The notes below the pieces were generated by a model that searched no databases, was not told the origin of the DNA, and was given only the letters and a program-made list of their open reading frames with translations. From Gammaproteobacteria bacterium (GTDB taxonomy: Bacteria; Pseudomonadota; Gammaproteobacteria; Steroidobacterales; PWYM01), in the NCBI GenBank assembly GCA_007693855.1, contig RECU01000049.1:1-56277 (forward strand): a stretch of 56,277 bases of DNA. The letters run 5' to 3'. The position numbers and the translations under genes are program-made. Positions 1 to 8,621 of this stretch are shown in pieces (within the stretch, counting starts at the first letter, position 1; each line of letters begins with the position of its first letter).

Positions 1-1766
1 CCTGGCTCGAGCGCATCCAGGCCGCGGAACTGACTGCGCTGGACACCGAGACCACCAGCCTGGATTACATGCAGGCCGAACTGGTGGGCCTGTCGCTCGC
101 CGTGACGCCCCACGAAGCCTGTTACATCCCGCTGGACCACCGCTACCCGGGTGCGCCCGACCAGCTCGACCGCGACACCGTACTGGCGCGGCTGAAACCC
201 TGGCTGGAGGATGCCGACGCCGCCAAGGTCGGCCATCACCTGAAGTACGACGCGCACGTGCTCGCGCATTACGGCATCGAACTGCGGGGCCAGCGCTACG
301 ACACCATGCTCGAGTCCTACGTGCTGAACAGCGTGGCCACGCGTCACGACATGGATTCCGTGGCGGCCCGTTACCTGGGCGTCCAGACCACGAGCTACGA
401 GAGCATCGCGGGCAAGGGCGCGAAGCAGATCGGCTTCGAACAGGTGGCCCTCGAGCAGGCCGCCCCTTACGCCGCCGAGGATGCCGACATCACGCTGCAG
501 CTCCATCACGTGCTGTGGCCGAAGCTCGAAGCCGCAGGGCGGCTGGCAGAGGTGTATCGAGAGATCGAGCAGCCGCTGGTACCCGTGCTCACACGCATGG
601 AACATGCCGGCGTACTGGTGGACCGCAAACGCCTGCAGCGCCAGAGCGGCGAACTCGCCGAGAAGATGGCGAGCGTGGGGGAACAGGCCTGGGCGGCAGC
701 CGGTGGTGAATTCAACCTCGGCAGCCCCAAGCAGCTCCAGGAAATCCTGTTCGAGCGCCAGGGCCTGCCGGTGCTGCGCAAGACACCGAAAGGACAACCG
801 TCCACGGCGGAGGACGTGCTCGCGGAACTGGCCGAGGACTACGAACTGCCGCGGGTGATCCTCGAGTACCGCAGCCTCTCCAAGCTCAAGTCCACCTACA
901 CCGACAAGCTCCCGGAGATGATCAACCCGCGCACCGGACGCATCCACACCTCGTATCACCAGGCGGTGGCGGCCACCGGCCGGCTGTCCTCCTCGGACCC
1001 GAATCTGCAGAACATCCCGATCCGCACCCCGGAAGGCCGACGTATCCGCCAGGCGTTCATCGCCCCGGAAGGCCTGCGCCTGATTGCCGCCGACTACTCG
1101 CAGATCGAGCTCAGGATCATGGCGCATCTGTCCGGTGACGAGGCCCTGCTCGAGGCCTTCGCCAGGGAGCGCGACATCCACCAGGCCACGGCCGCCGAGG
1201 TGTTCGGCGTCGCGCTCGATGCCGTGACCGGGGAGCAGCGACGCTCGGCCAAGGCCATCAACTTCGGGCTGATTTACGGCATGTCCGCCTTCGGGCTGGG
1301 TCGGCAGCTGGGCATCTCTCGCCAGGAAGCACAGCACTACGTCGACACCTACTTCGAGCGGTATCCGGGCGTGGCCCGCTATATGGAAGACACGCGACGC
1401 AAGGCCCGCGAGGACGGCTACGTGGAAACCGTGTTCGGCCGCAGGCTCCATCTGCCCGAGATCAATGCGCGCGACGCCCAGCGCCGCCAGTACGCCGAGC
1501 GTTCAGCCATCAACGCGCCGATGCAGGGCACCGCCGCCGACATCATCAAGCGCGCCATGATCGATGTCGATGCGTGGCTGCAGTCCGGTGCCACCAAGGC
1601 CCGACTGATCATGCAGGTCCATGACGAGCTGGTGCTGGAAGCGCCCGAGGCTGAAGCCGATGAGCTCGCACAGGCGCTGGCCGCGCGGATGGAGGCGGCC
1701 GCCGAGCTGCGCGTGCCGCTACGGGTCGACGCCCGTCACGGCGCCAACTGGGACGAGGCGCACTGA
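1..1766 (+). CDS. polA: DNA polymerase I, 3' part (5' end outside window)
   Basis: Replication and repair polymerase. The frame is open from base 3, so the gene enters from the left; about 587 residues are present of the usual ~900. The N-terminal 5' nuclease domain is missing from view. The 3'-5' exonuclease domain is first: Exo I is DTETTSLD (bases ~45-68), Exo II HHLKYD and Exo [11 protein letters not shown], so the proofreading acidic residues look intact. The polymerase domain follows with motif A ([17 protein letters not shown]), motif B ([19 protein letters not shown]) and motif C (QVHDELVLE). The C-terminal His-containing end is normal for the family. A perfect 16-bp inverted repeat follows the stop codon. 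Identification is secure. Confidence 0.97.
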   Translation, partial: WLERIQAAELTALDTETTSLDYMQAELVGLSLAVTPHEACYIPLDHRYPGAPDQLDRDTVLARLKPWLEDADAAKVGHHLKYDAHVLAHYGIELRGQRYDTMLESYVLNSVATRHDMDSVAARYLGVQTTSYESIAGKGAKQIGFEQVALEQAAPYAAEDADITLQLHHVLWPKLEAAGRLAEVYREIEQPLVPVLTRMEHAGVLVDRKRLQRQSGELAEKMASVGEQAWAAAGGEFNLGSPKQLQEILFERQGLPVLRKTPKGQPSTAEDVLAELAEDYELPRVILEYRSLSKLKSTYTDKLPEMINPRTGRIHTSYHQAVAATGRLSSSDPNLQNIPIRTPEGRRIRQAFIAPEGLRLIAADYSQIELRIMAHLSGDEALLEAFARERDIHQATAAEVFGVALDAVTGEQRRSAKAINFGLIYGMSAFGLGRQLGISRQEAQHYVDTYFERYPGVARYMEDTRRKAREDGYVETVFGRRLHLPEINARDAQRRQYAERSAINAPMQGTAADIIKRAMIDVDAWLQSGATKARLIMQVHDELVLEAPEAEADELAQALAARMEAAAELRVPLRVDARHGANWDEAH

Positions 1767-1771
1767 CCCCC

Positions 1772-1810
1772 CCGGGGCTGGCGCGCCGCGTCGTGGCGCG
1801 CCAGCCCCGG
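1772..1810. terminator. 16-bp perfect hairpin between convergent polA and TonB receptor genes
   Basis: Bases 1772-1787 pair perfectly with 1795-1810 around a 7-base loop, starting five bases after the polA stop. The stem is all but two pairs G-C. There is no U-run on either strand, so it is a strong structure but not a classical intrinsic terminator. It may block read-through from both sides or protect 3' ends. Immediately after it is a tandem decamer (TCAGCCACCG at 1811-1820 and 1821-1830). Confidence 0.55.
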
Positions 1811-1830
1811 TCAGCCACCGTCAGCCACCG

Positions 1831-4386
1831 TCAGAACCGCCAGGTCGCCGTCGCGCCCACCTGGCGGAGGTTCGGCAGCGTCACCCCGAAATCACGAATG
1901 AAAAACGGGTTGAAGCCGGCGAAGGGGCTGCCACCCAGTGGCGGCTGTCCGGGCGGCAGGCCAGGCTGGCTGGCATCCACGTATCGGAGCACGTCCACCG
2001 GCGTGCGGTTGTTGAAGGCGTTGTTGACGAACACCGTGAAGGTCCACTGCTCCGCGTCCAGCCCCGCGCGGAAATTCCACAGGTTGCTGCTGCCCATCTT
2101 CGCCAGGTTGTGTACCTGGACGTAACGCGAGCCCTCGATGCTGTAATCCGCACGGAAAAAGAACTCCGGATTGCCGGCGATCAGGTTCACCGGATTGCGG
2201 AACGTCGCCGACAGCGTGCCCGAGTGCCGCGGCACTCGGGGCAGTTCGTTGCCCGAGACGTCGCCCGCCGCGAGATACGCGTCGAGGCACGGACCCACGC
2301 AGGGCACGATCGGCGCGCCGGCCGGATAGTCGGTGAAGATCAGGTCGGCCTGGTCGAGGCTGAAGAACTCCTTGATCTTGCTGTCCATCACCGACCAGGT
2401 CGCCCGCACGTCCCAGAAGTCGTTGAGCACGTAACGCAGCTCGGCCTCGAAGCCCTTCACCTCGCTCTGGCCGAGGTTGCGGGTGTAGGAGGTGACGAAC
2501 TGACCGCCGCCTTCCTGGGCGGTGGCCTGGTTTTCGGTCAGCTGCTGGTTGGTCCAGTCGATGTAGTAGGCCGAGAGATTGAACAGACCCCGGCCCTCGG
2601 CGAACGTCGACTTCAAGCCGATCTCGAAGGTGTCGGCTTCTTCTTCGTCGAAACTGCTGAGGCCCTGGTCACGCAACTGCTGGCGCGCCTGCGGCGTCAG
2701 TCGGGCGTTCTCCACGGCGGAGTTGAACCCGCCCGGTTTGTTGCCGCGGGCCCAGAGTCCGTACAGCGTGACATCCGGGTTCAGCAGGTAGGTGATCGTG
2801 AAGCGCGGCAGGAAGCTCGTGAAGGTCTCGCTGAGGTCTATCGGGTTGCTGCAGCTGACGGTGAACAGCGGCGAGCCCGGGAACAGCGGCGTATTGGTGC
2901 AGAACTCGCTGCCGGGAATCGGTGTCGGCGCCGTGCGATTGAAGTTGGAGATCCCGCTGGAGCTGACCTTGTCGCGGGCATAGCGCGCCTCGGCGGTCAG
3001 CGTCAGCTGGTCGTTGACATCGAACTCCACCATCGCAAACAGCGCCTGGTTCTCCACCTTGGCCCCACCGACCTGTGGCGTCAGCGCGGCAGGCGCGCCG
3101 GTGGCGACGGTCCCCGCGAGATCCCCCGAGAACCGGTCACCGTCCTTTTCGTTGTAGTAATACAGGCCTGCCAGCCAGCGAATGCGCTCGTCGCGCGGCG
3201 AGAGAATCTTCAGCTCCTGGCTGTAGTCCCGCGCGCCCTTCTCCCGGCTGATGGTTTCAAACGCGCCGGCCGAACCGCGAATCCCGGAGTAGTCCTGGTC
3301 GACGGCGCTGTAGAGCGAGGTCTCGTTGTAGGCGGAGACGGAGCTCAGCAGATAGCCGCCCAGATCCCAGTCGAGGCTCAGGCTGTAGCGGAATGACTCG
3401 CGCGTCAGCCCGGCGTCGAAGCCCGCTTCGGCGAAACCGTCGGTGTTCAGCGCGAGCGGGGTCGGCTCACCGAGGGTGCCGCAGAAATACCCGCGCTGGC
3501 GCGTCGAGTAGATCGGCGTGCCGGTGAAGGGCGGGCCGGAGACGCCCACCTGCGTGGGCAGAAAGCAGTTGTTGTTGTCGCTGCCGTACAGCGTGATCGG
3601 GAAGTGTTCGTCGTCATTGCGGGTCCAGTTGAAGCGCAGCATGGCCTCGAAAGTCTCCGTGGGCAACCAGTAGAGCGTACCGCCCGCCGAGCGCGTTTCC
3701 TGGCCACCGACATCCTTCCGACCGGTGACGGTGTTGCGATAGTAGCCATCCCGCTCGAAGAAACGCGCATTGGCCTGGAAGAGCAGCTGATCGCCAAGCA
3801 GCGGACCGCCGATACTCCCCGCAGTTTCCAGCCAGCCGTTGTCGCCGAGGGTGCCGGTGACCCGGCCGCTCAGCTCGTCGCCAGGCCGGCGGGTGACATA
3901 GTTGATCGCACCGGCGAAGGTCCGCCGGCCGTACAGCGCGGACTGCGGCCCGCGGATCACCTCGACGCGCTCGAGATTGTCGAGGTCGTAGCCACTGATC
4001 GAACCCGAGACGAAAATGCCGTCGATGAAAAACGAGGCGTTGGGCTCACCCTGGATGTTCGACTGGCCGCGGATGACCGGCCGGTCGCCGGTGCGCCCGA
4101 ACGCCGAGCGGAAAGAGAACCCGGGGGTCTGCTGGGCAAGATCCTCCACCGAACGCAAGCCCGCATTCTCGATATCCTGCGCCGTGAAGGCACTGATCGA
4201 CAGCGGCACCTGCTGCAGCGACTCCTCGGCACGACGGGCGGTGACGACGATCTCCTCCAGCGCGCGAGCGCCGGGCTGCTGGGCGTGAACAAGACCCGGC
4301 AGGATCGCGAGCGGCACGGCGGCGGCGGCCGATGCGGCCAGCAGGCGACGGACCGACGTACGAATGACGTTCGGTGTGACTGACAT
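1831..4386 (-). CDS. TonB-dependent receptor
   Basis: Outer-membrane active transporter of unknown substrate, 851 residues. Start chosen at base 4386 (ATGTCAGTC) because GGGGAGA lies just upstream; an upstream in-frame ATG (4407) would place the ribosome site inside the gene. Signal peptide ends near VHAQQ. A TonB box-like EEIVVTARR follows, then the plug domain (RGQSNIQGEPNASFFIDG, then RVEVIRGPQSALYG) and a long beta-barrel ending in the aromatic WRF typical of outer-membrane proteins. It belongs to the large receptor family common in oligotrophic Gammaproteobacteria. It and the next gene lie on the minus strand between polA and engB, where relatives have only a small RNA, which suggests insertion at this locus. 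Confidence 0.93.
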   Translation of the reverse strand: MSVTPNVIRTSVRRLLAASAAAAVPLAILPGLVHAQQPGARALEEIVVTARRAEESLQQVPLSISAFTAQDIENAGLRSVEDLAQQTPGFSFRSAFGRTGDRPVIRGQSNIQGEPNASFFIDGIFVSGSISGYDLDNLERVEVIRGPQSALYGRRTFAGAINYVTRRPGDELSGRVTGTLGDNGWLETAGSIGGPLLGDQLLFQANARFFERDGYYRNTVTGRKDVGGQETRSAGGTLYWLPTETFEAMLRFNWTRNDDEHFPITLYGSDNNNCFLPTQVGVSGPPFTGTPIYSTRQRGYFCGTLGEPTPLALNTDGFAEAGFDAGLTRESFRYSLSLDWDLGGYLLSSVSAYNETSLYSAVDQDYSGIRGSAGAFETISREKGARDYSQELKILSPRDERIRWLAGLYYYNEKDGDRFSGDLAGTVATGAPAALTPQVGGAKVENQALFAMVEFDVNDQLTLTAEARYARDKVSSSGISNFNRTAPTPIPGSEFCTNTPLFPGSPLFTVSCSNPIDLSETFTSFLPRFTITYLLNPDVTLYGLWARGNKPGGFNSAVENARLTPQARQQLRDQGLSSFDEEEADTFEIGLKSTFAEGRGLFNLSAYYIDWTNQQLTENQATAQEGGGQFVTSYTRNLGQSEVKGFEAELRYVLNDFWDVRATWSVMDSKIKEFFSLDQADLIFTDYPAGAPIVPCVGPCLDAYLAAGDVSGNELPRVPRHSGTLSATFRNPVNLIAGNPEFFFRADYSIEGSRYVQVHNLAKMGSSNLWNFRAGLDAEQWTFTVFVNNAFNNRTPVDVLRYVDASQPGLPPGQPPLGGSPFAGFNPFFIRDFGVTLPNLRQVGATATWRF

Positions 4387-4467
4387 GTGATTCTCCCCTG
4401 TAATCAAGACGGCCCGGTGCGGTAAACCAACACCGGATGAGCGCAGAGCACACTCCCCCAGAGGGCT

Positions 4468-4496
4468 AATGTAAACCTGATCACAAATAGCGACAA
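4468..4496 (-). promoter_or_regulatory. Candidate promoter of the TonB receptor, with CRP-like half-sites
   Basis: On the minus strand TTGTCG (4491-4496) and TACATT (4468-4473) are separated by 17 bases, each matching 4 of 6 sigma-70 consensus bases, in the only AT-rich patch of this intergenic region. The spacer contains TGTGA-N6-TTACA, one base off the CRP/Vfr consensus TGTGA-N6-TCACA. Assignment is by consensus only. Confidence 0.4.
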
Positions 4497-4635
4497 GATA
4501 GAATTCAGGCCAAATAACAATGGCTTCGGAAGATACCTACAGCCTCGGTCCGCTCGGTGGGCCGCGCTGACGCGAGAGACCTGCACAATGACCGATGCTG
4601 CTACGCAACAGAACGGCAGACGGTCTGCCGGCGTC

Positions 4636-5442
4636 TCAGTCGCCCGGCAGACGCCGGAGCTGCACCACCCAGTCGTCCTGACCGAGTTCGTCATCATTGA
4701 CCACGGCAAAGCTCTTGTTGCGAGCTGCGGGTTCGGTCAGCACCGCAATCGTCAGCCAGGCCACGTCGGCCCGTGAAATCAACGCCCTGCGGTAGTCCTC
4801 GCGGCGACTCACGCGGATGCCACTGCGCCGGGCAGGACCATCCACCAGTCCCCCGGGCCCGATAATGGTGTAGTCGAGACCGCTGGCACGCAGGTAGGCC
4901 TCGCCCTTGGTTTTCCAGAACAGCACGTAGCCGAGGCGGGGATTGTCGCGGTGGTCGCGGTGGGGACCTGCGGCCGCGGAGGAGATGAGGACGAAGTGCC
5001 GTGCGCCCGCAGCATTCGCGGCATCCACCAGGTTGCGCACGCCGCCATAGTCCACGAAGCGCGGGCTGTTATCGCCACGCCACTCGCGCGCGCCGATGGC
5101 GCTGATCACGTATTCCACGCCGACCATGGCGGCCGCCACCGCTTCGGGATCACGAACGTCGACCTCGAGCCAGTCGATATCCAGACCGGTGCGTTCGCGG
5201 GCATGGAAAGCATTGGTCGTCAGCGGGCGGACGCGGTAGCCCTGGTCGAGCAGTTGCGTGACGACATGCCGGCCCGTCTTGCCGGAGGCGCCGGCGACGA
5301 GCACCACCGGACCGGCCGCCCGCATCGGATCGGTGGCGGCCGTCCGTTCTGTGGTGTGCCCCACGACGAGCGCCAGCGCCGCCACCAGGGCGCCCAGCCC
5401 CTGCACCTGCCATCTGCGCATGCGAACCCCCTGTCTGCTCAC
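4636..5442 (-). CDS. NAD(P)-binding atypical short-chain dehydrogenase-like protein, exported or membrane-anchored
   Basis: 268 residues. After an N-terminal hydrophobic segment (GLGALVAALALVVG, about residues 15-28) comes a Rossmann dinucleotide-binding motif GASGKTGR, then the features of NAD(P)H-binding NmrA/HSCARG-like proteins (DIDWLEVDVRDPEAV, ISAIGARE, HFVLISSAAA). The active-site Tyr-x-x-x-Lys of classical dehydrogenases is not evident, so a catalytic role is uncertain; such proteins can act as redox sensors or isomerases/reductases. A second start (ATG at 5421) is equally possible. Minus strand, 249 bases upstream of the TonB receptor start, so co-transcription is possible but the receptor seems to have its own promoter. 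A cytosolic family member with a signal-like N terminus is unusual. Confidence 0.8.
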   Translation of the reverse strand: MSRQGVRMRRWQVQGLGALVAALALVVGHTTERTAATDPMRAAGPVVLVAGASGKTGRHVVTQLLDQGYRVRPLTTNAFHARERTGLDIDWLEVDVRDPEAVAAAMVGVEYVISAIGAREWRGDNSPRFVDYGGVRNLVDAANAAGARHFVLISSAAAGPHRDHRDNPRLGYVLFWKTKGEAYLRASGLDYTIIGPGGLVDGPARRSGIRVSRREDYRRALISRADVAWLTIAVLTEPAARNKSFAVVNDDELGQDDWVVQLRRLPGD

Positions 5443-5468
5443 CCGATCGCAAGAGGTCTCACGATGCG

Positions 5469-5497
5469 GGAACTCAGCCCGCTGGCGAGAGTCTCAA
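5469..5497 (+). promoter_or_regulatory. Sigma-E-like promoter for the small RNA at 5504-5635
   Basis: GGAACTC (5469-5475) and TCTCAA (5492-5497) are separated by 16 bases. The sigma-E/AlgU consensus is GGAACTT-N15-17-TCTGA or TCAAA. The predicted start lies near 5503-5505, at the foot of a perfect hairpin. P. aeruginosa ErsA, which occupies the same locus, is driven by this class of promoter. Match is by eye. Confidence 0.5.
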
Positions 5498-5503
5498 CTC
5501 TCG

Positions 5504-5635
5504 AGTGCTACCCCTGCACTCGTGGTCCGCAATCCTCCCTTGTGCGGGCCCGCTGCCCGGCAACCCCACGCCGGGAGTTGCGCCCCGGAGTGGCACGGCG
5601 CGGTCACGCGTCGATGCCCCCGGGGCTTTTTTTTT
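5504..5635 (+). ncRNA. Candidate trans-acting small RNA at the Spot 42/ErsA locus
   Basis: About 130 nt, between a sigma-E-like promoter and an intrinsic terminator. Hairpin 1 pairs 5502-5508 with 5516-5522 (7 bp, loop TACCCCT). Hairpin 2 pairs 5527-5531 with 5543-5547 and exposes ATCCTCCCTTG, which contains CCTCC, complementary to a Shine-Dalgarno. Hairpin 3 pairs 5556-5561 with 5570-5575. The terminator GCCCCCGGGGC plus T9 is at 5616-5635. In E. coli spf (Spot 42) and in Pseudomonas ErsA lie between polA and engB on the polA strand; this has the same strand and the same engB neighbour. No primary-sequence match to either could be tested. No convincing protein is encoded here. Confidence 0.6.
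5616..5635 (+). terminator. Intrinsic terminator of the candidate small RNA
   Basis: GCCCCCGGGGC (5616-5626) is followed directly by nine T (5627-5635). Wider pairing between GTCGA (5610-5614) and TCGAC just downstream could extend it. The T-run lies on the plus strand, which implies a plus-strand transcript ending here although the nearest genes are on the minus strand. Confidence 0.65.
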
Positions 5636-5690
5636 GCCGGGTCGACACTGCGCCATGACCCGAGGCTTTGCAAGCCCGGGAAACGGGATA

Positions 5691-6326
5691 TCACTCGATC
5701 GGCCGCGGGGTGGCCAGCGTCGCATCAGGCGCCGGCATGAGGGCCTCCAGCGCCTGACGCGCTTCTTCCACTCCCTGACGCGCCAGCGCTGAGAACAGCT
5801 GCACGCTGCCGGCAGACGGCTCGAGCTCACGGCGCACCTCGGCAAGTGTCCGCGCCGCCACGCCGCGGCTGAGTTTGTCAGCCTTGGTCAGCAGCACATG
5901 CACCGGGCAGCGGGCACCCGCCGCCCAGGCCAGCATCTGGCGATCGTAGTCCATGAGTCCACGGCGGCTGTCGACCACGAGCATCAGACCTGTCAGGGCG
6001 CGGCGGTCCGTGAAATACCCCTCCATCAGCCGCCGCCAGTGCCGCTGCATGGCCTCCGGCACCCGCGCGAAGCCGTAACCGGGGAGATCGACCAGTCGCC
6101 GCCCGCCCGTGACGGCATCGTCAAGAGCGAAAAAATTCACCAGCTGGGTGCGGCCAGGGGTCCGGCTCACACGGGCGAACTGCCGTCGGCCGACAATGGC
6201 ATTGAGCGCGCTGGACTTCCCCGCATTCGACCGTCCGGCGAACGCGACTTCCATGCCCTCGTCGGGCACGAACTGGCCCGGGCTGTGGGCGCTCTTCAGA
6301 AAGCTTGCGGCGGGGTAGGCTGACAT
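5691..6326 (-). CDS. engB: Ribosome biogenesis GTP-binding protein EngB (YihA/YsxC)
   Basis: Essential GTPase acting in assembly of the large ribosomal subunit. 211 residues, family length. G1 is GRSNAGKSS, the switch region TPGRTQLVNFF follows, G3 is DLPGYGFARV, G4 is LLTKADKLSR and G5 is near LFSALARQG, all in order. Divergent from cytochrome c4 (137-base gap) and downstream on the opposite strand from polA, as in Pseudomonas and E. coli. Identification is secure. Confidence 0.96.
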   Translation of the reverse strand: MSAYPAASFLKSAHSPGQFVPDEGMEVAFAGRSNAGKSSALNAIVGRRQFARVSRTPGRTQLVNFFALDDAVTGGRRLVDLPGYGFARVPEAMQRHWRRLMEGYFTDRRALTGLMLVVDSRRGLMDYDRQMLAWAAGARCPVHVLLTKADKLSRGVAARTLAEVRRELEPSAGSVQLFSALARQGVEEARQALEALMPAPDATLATPRPIE

Positions 6327-6463
6327 GGCTCCACTCTACAGGTGTGGCGGGGAGATTTGCCCCTGGCGATAATGTACAATCCGCGGCCAATCTGCACGAA
6401 TGGACGCTAAGGTGGCAGTGGTGCTGTCCGGCACCCGCCCAGGGATTTTGGGAGCACTCCGGG

Positions 6464-7111
6464 ATGTTCGACAAATTCTTTTTTAATGTTGACCGCGGAT
6501 TCGGTCGCACGTTGATCGCATGCGCCTTGATGGGCATGGCCGTGACAGGCGCGGCACGCGCCGAAGGCGATCCTGAGGCCGGCCAGGCCAAGTCCCTGGT
6601 CTGCGCAGCGTGCCACGGCGCGGACGGCAACAGCGTGAACCCTGAGTGGCCATCACTCGCCGGCCAGCATGCCAATTACAGCGTCCGCCAGCTGCAGGCC
6701 TATCAAAACGGCCTCAGAAACAACGTGCTCATGCTTGGCCAGGTGGCCGGCCTGAGTGAGCAGGATATGAAGGATCTCTCTGCCTTCTACGAGACACAGA
6801 CGAAAAATCCGCTCCCTGCCGGCGACGGCGACCTCGAGCTCGGCGAGCGGATCTACCGCGGCGGTAACGCGGAGACTGGTGTCTCCGCCTGTATCGCCTG
6901 CCACGGCCCGCGCGGCCTCGGCAATCCGCTGGAAGACTACCCCCGCGTAGGGAGTCAGCACGCGCGCTACCTCGCCGACACGCTGCGCGACTACCGCTCG
7001 GGTGCGCGCCAGTCCGACGAGGATATGAACCAGATGATGCGCAGCATCGCCCGGCGCATGACCGACGAGGAAATCGACGCCGTCGCGGCGTACATGCAGG
7101 GGCTGCAGTAA
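6464..7111 (+). CDS. Dihaem cytochrome c4
   Basis: Periplasmic electron carrier, probably delivering electrons to terminal oxidases. Start chosen at ATG 6464 (MFDKFFFNVD), which begins a good signal peptide ending at ARAEG; an open frame runs further upstream but lacks one. The mature protein has two haem motifs, CAACH and CIACH, about 90 residues apart, each followed by a class I cytochrome domain, and distal Met candidates (e.g. NNVLMLGQ, DEDMNQMMRS). 215 residues. The neighbours engB and dsbA match the cc4 locus of Pseudomonas. Confidence 0.93.
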   Translation: MFDKFFFNVDRGFGRTLIACALMGMAVTGAARAEGDPEAGQAKSLVCAACHGADGNSVNPEWPSLAGQHANYSVRQLQAYQNGLRNNVLMLGQVAGLSEQDMKDLSAFYETQTKNPLPAGDGDLELGERIYRGGNAETGVSACIACHGPRGLGNPLEDYPRVGSQHARYLADTLRDYRSGARQSDEDMNQMMRSIARRMTDEEIDAVAAYMQGLQ

Positions 7112-7212
7112 GCCGCCAGGACACCACGCCTCCGCAGGTCACCAGGCTACCGCGGAACTCCGGGGGTATTTGCCGCCCTAAACACAGGCATCAACGGACA
7201 GGCAGGAACGCC

Positions 7213-8079
7213 ATGAGAACGATGATCATCGCCGGCGCGCTGCTCGCGCTTGCCGCCTGCAGCCAGCAGGCACCGCCCGCCCAGGTCGACCAGCCCGCGC
7301 CGGAGCCCGGCGAGGAGACACTGTTCGCCACCGCACCGCTCGATCCCATGGCCCACGGGGACGTCCAGGTCATCGAACAGGCCCCTGAGGACACCGACGG
7401 TGCGACGACCGGAACATTGGTGACCGAGGAAGCCGTCGACGAGCCCGCACCGGCCACCGCCAGCGGACCCGGGGTGCTGCAGCTCGCCCAGGCGCGAACC
7501 GCGCCGAGCAACGGCCAGTTTCGCGAGGGGCGGCACTACCAGCGGCTGTCGCCGTCGCAGCCGACCTCCAGCGGTCCGGACACCATCGAGGTCGCGGAGG
7601 TCTTCTGGTATGGCTGCCCGCACTGTTATGAGTTCGAGCCGTTCGTGCGTAACTGGAAACAGAACGCGCCGGACGGGGTGACGGTCGTCGGTATCCCGGC
7701 CACCTGGAACCCCCTGCTCCTCCTGCATGCCCGCGCCTACTACACCGCCGAGCATCTCGGCGTGCTCGATGAACTGCACATGGCGATCTTTCGTGAGTAT
7801 CACGAGCGTCGTAACCCGCTCGACAGCGAAGGGCGCATCAGGGACTTTTTCGGCACCCAGGGCGTCAGCGGCGAGGACTTCGATCGCGCCTGGAACTCAT
7901 TCAACGTGCAAAGCCGCGTGCAGCGGGCCGAACAGATGGCGCGGCGCTACCGTGTGTCGGGGGTCCCGATGATCGTGGTCAACGGCAAGTATACGGTGGA
8001 CGGGCGCTCGGCTGGCGGCCTGCGCCAGATGCTGGACGTGGCGGAAGAACTCGTCGCACGCGAAAAGGCCGCGCGCTGA
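7213..8079 (+). CDS. dsbA: Thiol:disulfide interchange protein DsbA, lipoprotein form with long linker
   Basis: Oxidises cysteine pairs of exported proteins. 288 residues, about 80 longer than usual DsbA. Residues 1-16 form a lipoprotein signal with lipobox LAAC (Cys16). Residues 17-100 are a Pro/Ala/Glu-rich, mostly acidic linker. The thioredoxin/DsbA domain follows with active site CPHC at 135-138 (context FWYGCPHCYEFEP), helical insertion and the cis-Pro loop VSGVP. Lipid-anchored DsbAs are known in Neisseria and Xanthomonas; the linker would let the domain reach out from the membrane. It lies 100 bases after cytochrome c4, probably in the same operon. Confidence 0.93.
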   Translation: MRTMIIAGALLALAACSQQAPPAQVDQPAPEPGEETLFATAPLDPMAHGDVQVIEQAPEDTDGATTGTLVTEEAVDEPAPATASGPGVLQLAQARTAPSNGQFREGRHYQRLSPSQPTSSGPDTIEVAEVFWYGCPHCYEFEPFVRNWKQNAPDGVTVVGIPATWNPLLLLHARAYYTAEHLGVLDELHMAIFREYHERRNPLDSEGRIRDFFGTQGVSGEDFDRAWNSFNVQSRVQRAEQMARRYRVSGVPMIVVNGKYTVDGRSAGGLRQMLDVAEELVAREKAAR

Positions 8080-8304
8080 CCGGTGGCGCGGCGGCGATCC
8101 GCCGCCGCCGCGTGACCGGCGTCACGCCGTGCACAACTGGCCTGTTAGCCAGTTCTCATTCCGTAGTTTTTTTCGTTGTCTGCTTATTGAAAAGCGGTTT
8201 TCCGCAGCCCAAGATTGGCGCACGTCGGGACAACATAAGTCCTGACATGAGAGCCACCGCAGGGCATGTCGCCCAGCGGTCTGGGGGTCAGCCGGAGAAA
8301 GGCG

Positions 8305-8538
8305 ATGAGCGACTTCAAGCACTACGACGAAGAAGGCGACGAGAACGATTTTCTTCACGATGAAGACTTCGACGCCGAGGATTTTCTGGACGCGATGTCA
8401 GACACGACTCCATCGCGCAGACGGCCTGCGCGCATGCAAGCTGGGCGTTCAGCGCTGGAAATGATCGAGCGGCGTAACGAGGAACGCTGGCTGCGCGCGC
8501 AGCTGAGTGACCTGGACGACGACGAGCTGTTTCACTAG
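8305..8538 (+). CDS. Small acidic protein, PA3496-like family
   Basis: 77 residues. Start ATG 8305 is set by GGAGAAAGG eight bases upstream; a longer frame from 8266 lacks this. The N-terminal half is very acidic (DEEGDENDFLHDEDFDAEDF), followed by a basic stretch (SRRRPARM) and a charged helix RSALEMIERRNEERWLRAQL ending in DDDELFH. The C-terminal helix pattern resembles the short PA3496-type proteins of pseudomonads, annotated as putative envelope-integrity factors; this is a similarity of pattern only. A strong terminator follows. Confidence 0.7.
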   Translation: MSDFKHYDEEGDENDFLHDEDFDAEDFLDAMSDTTPSRRRPARMQAGRSALEMIERRNEERWLRAQLSDLDDDELFH

Positions 8539-8590
8539 GCCCGGGCGGCGTGCCGGCGCGTCCGGTACGCCAACAGTCAGCTACGGCCTG

Positions 8591-8615
8591 ATCCGCCGGC
8601 CGGCGGATTTTTTTT
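8591..8615 (+). terminator. Intrinsic terminator after the small acidic protein
   Basis: The perfect palindrome ATCCGCCGGCCGGCGGAT (8591-8608) is followed by a run of eight T (8608-8615). It closes the plus-strand cc4-dsbA-small protein region and faces the convergent minus-strand operon ending at 8622. Confidence 0.85.
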
Positions 8616-8621
8616 GCCCGC

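Noticed and set aside
1811-1840. Decamer repeat TCAGCCACCG as a regulatory repeat
   Set aside because: Only two full copies, at the very 3' end of the receptor gene; most likely chance or local slippage.
1621-3396. Open frame of 591 codons on the plus strand opposite the TonB receptor gene
   Set aside because: It is a shadow of the GC-rich receptor gene: no domain, no ribosome site and Arg/Ala/Gly-rich composition, while the minus strand encodes a full receptor.
5494-5845. Short open frames across the small RNA region
   Set aside because: They have no ribosome site, overlap engB or the terminator, and read as Arg/Pro-rich noise.
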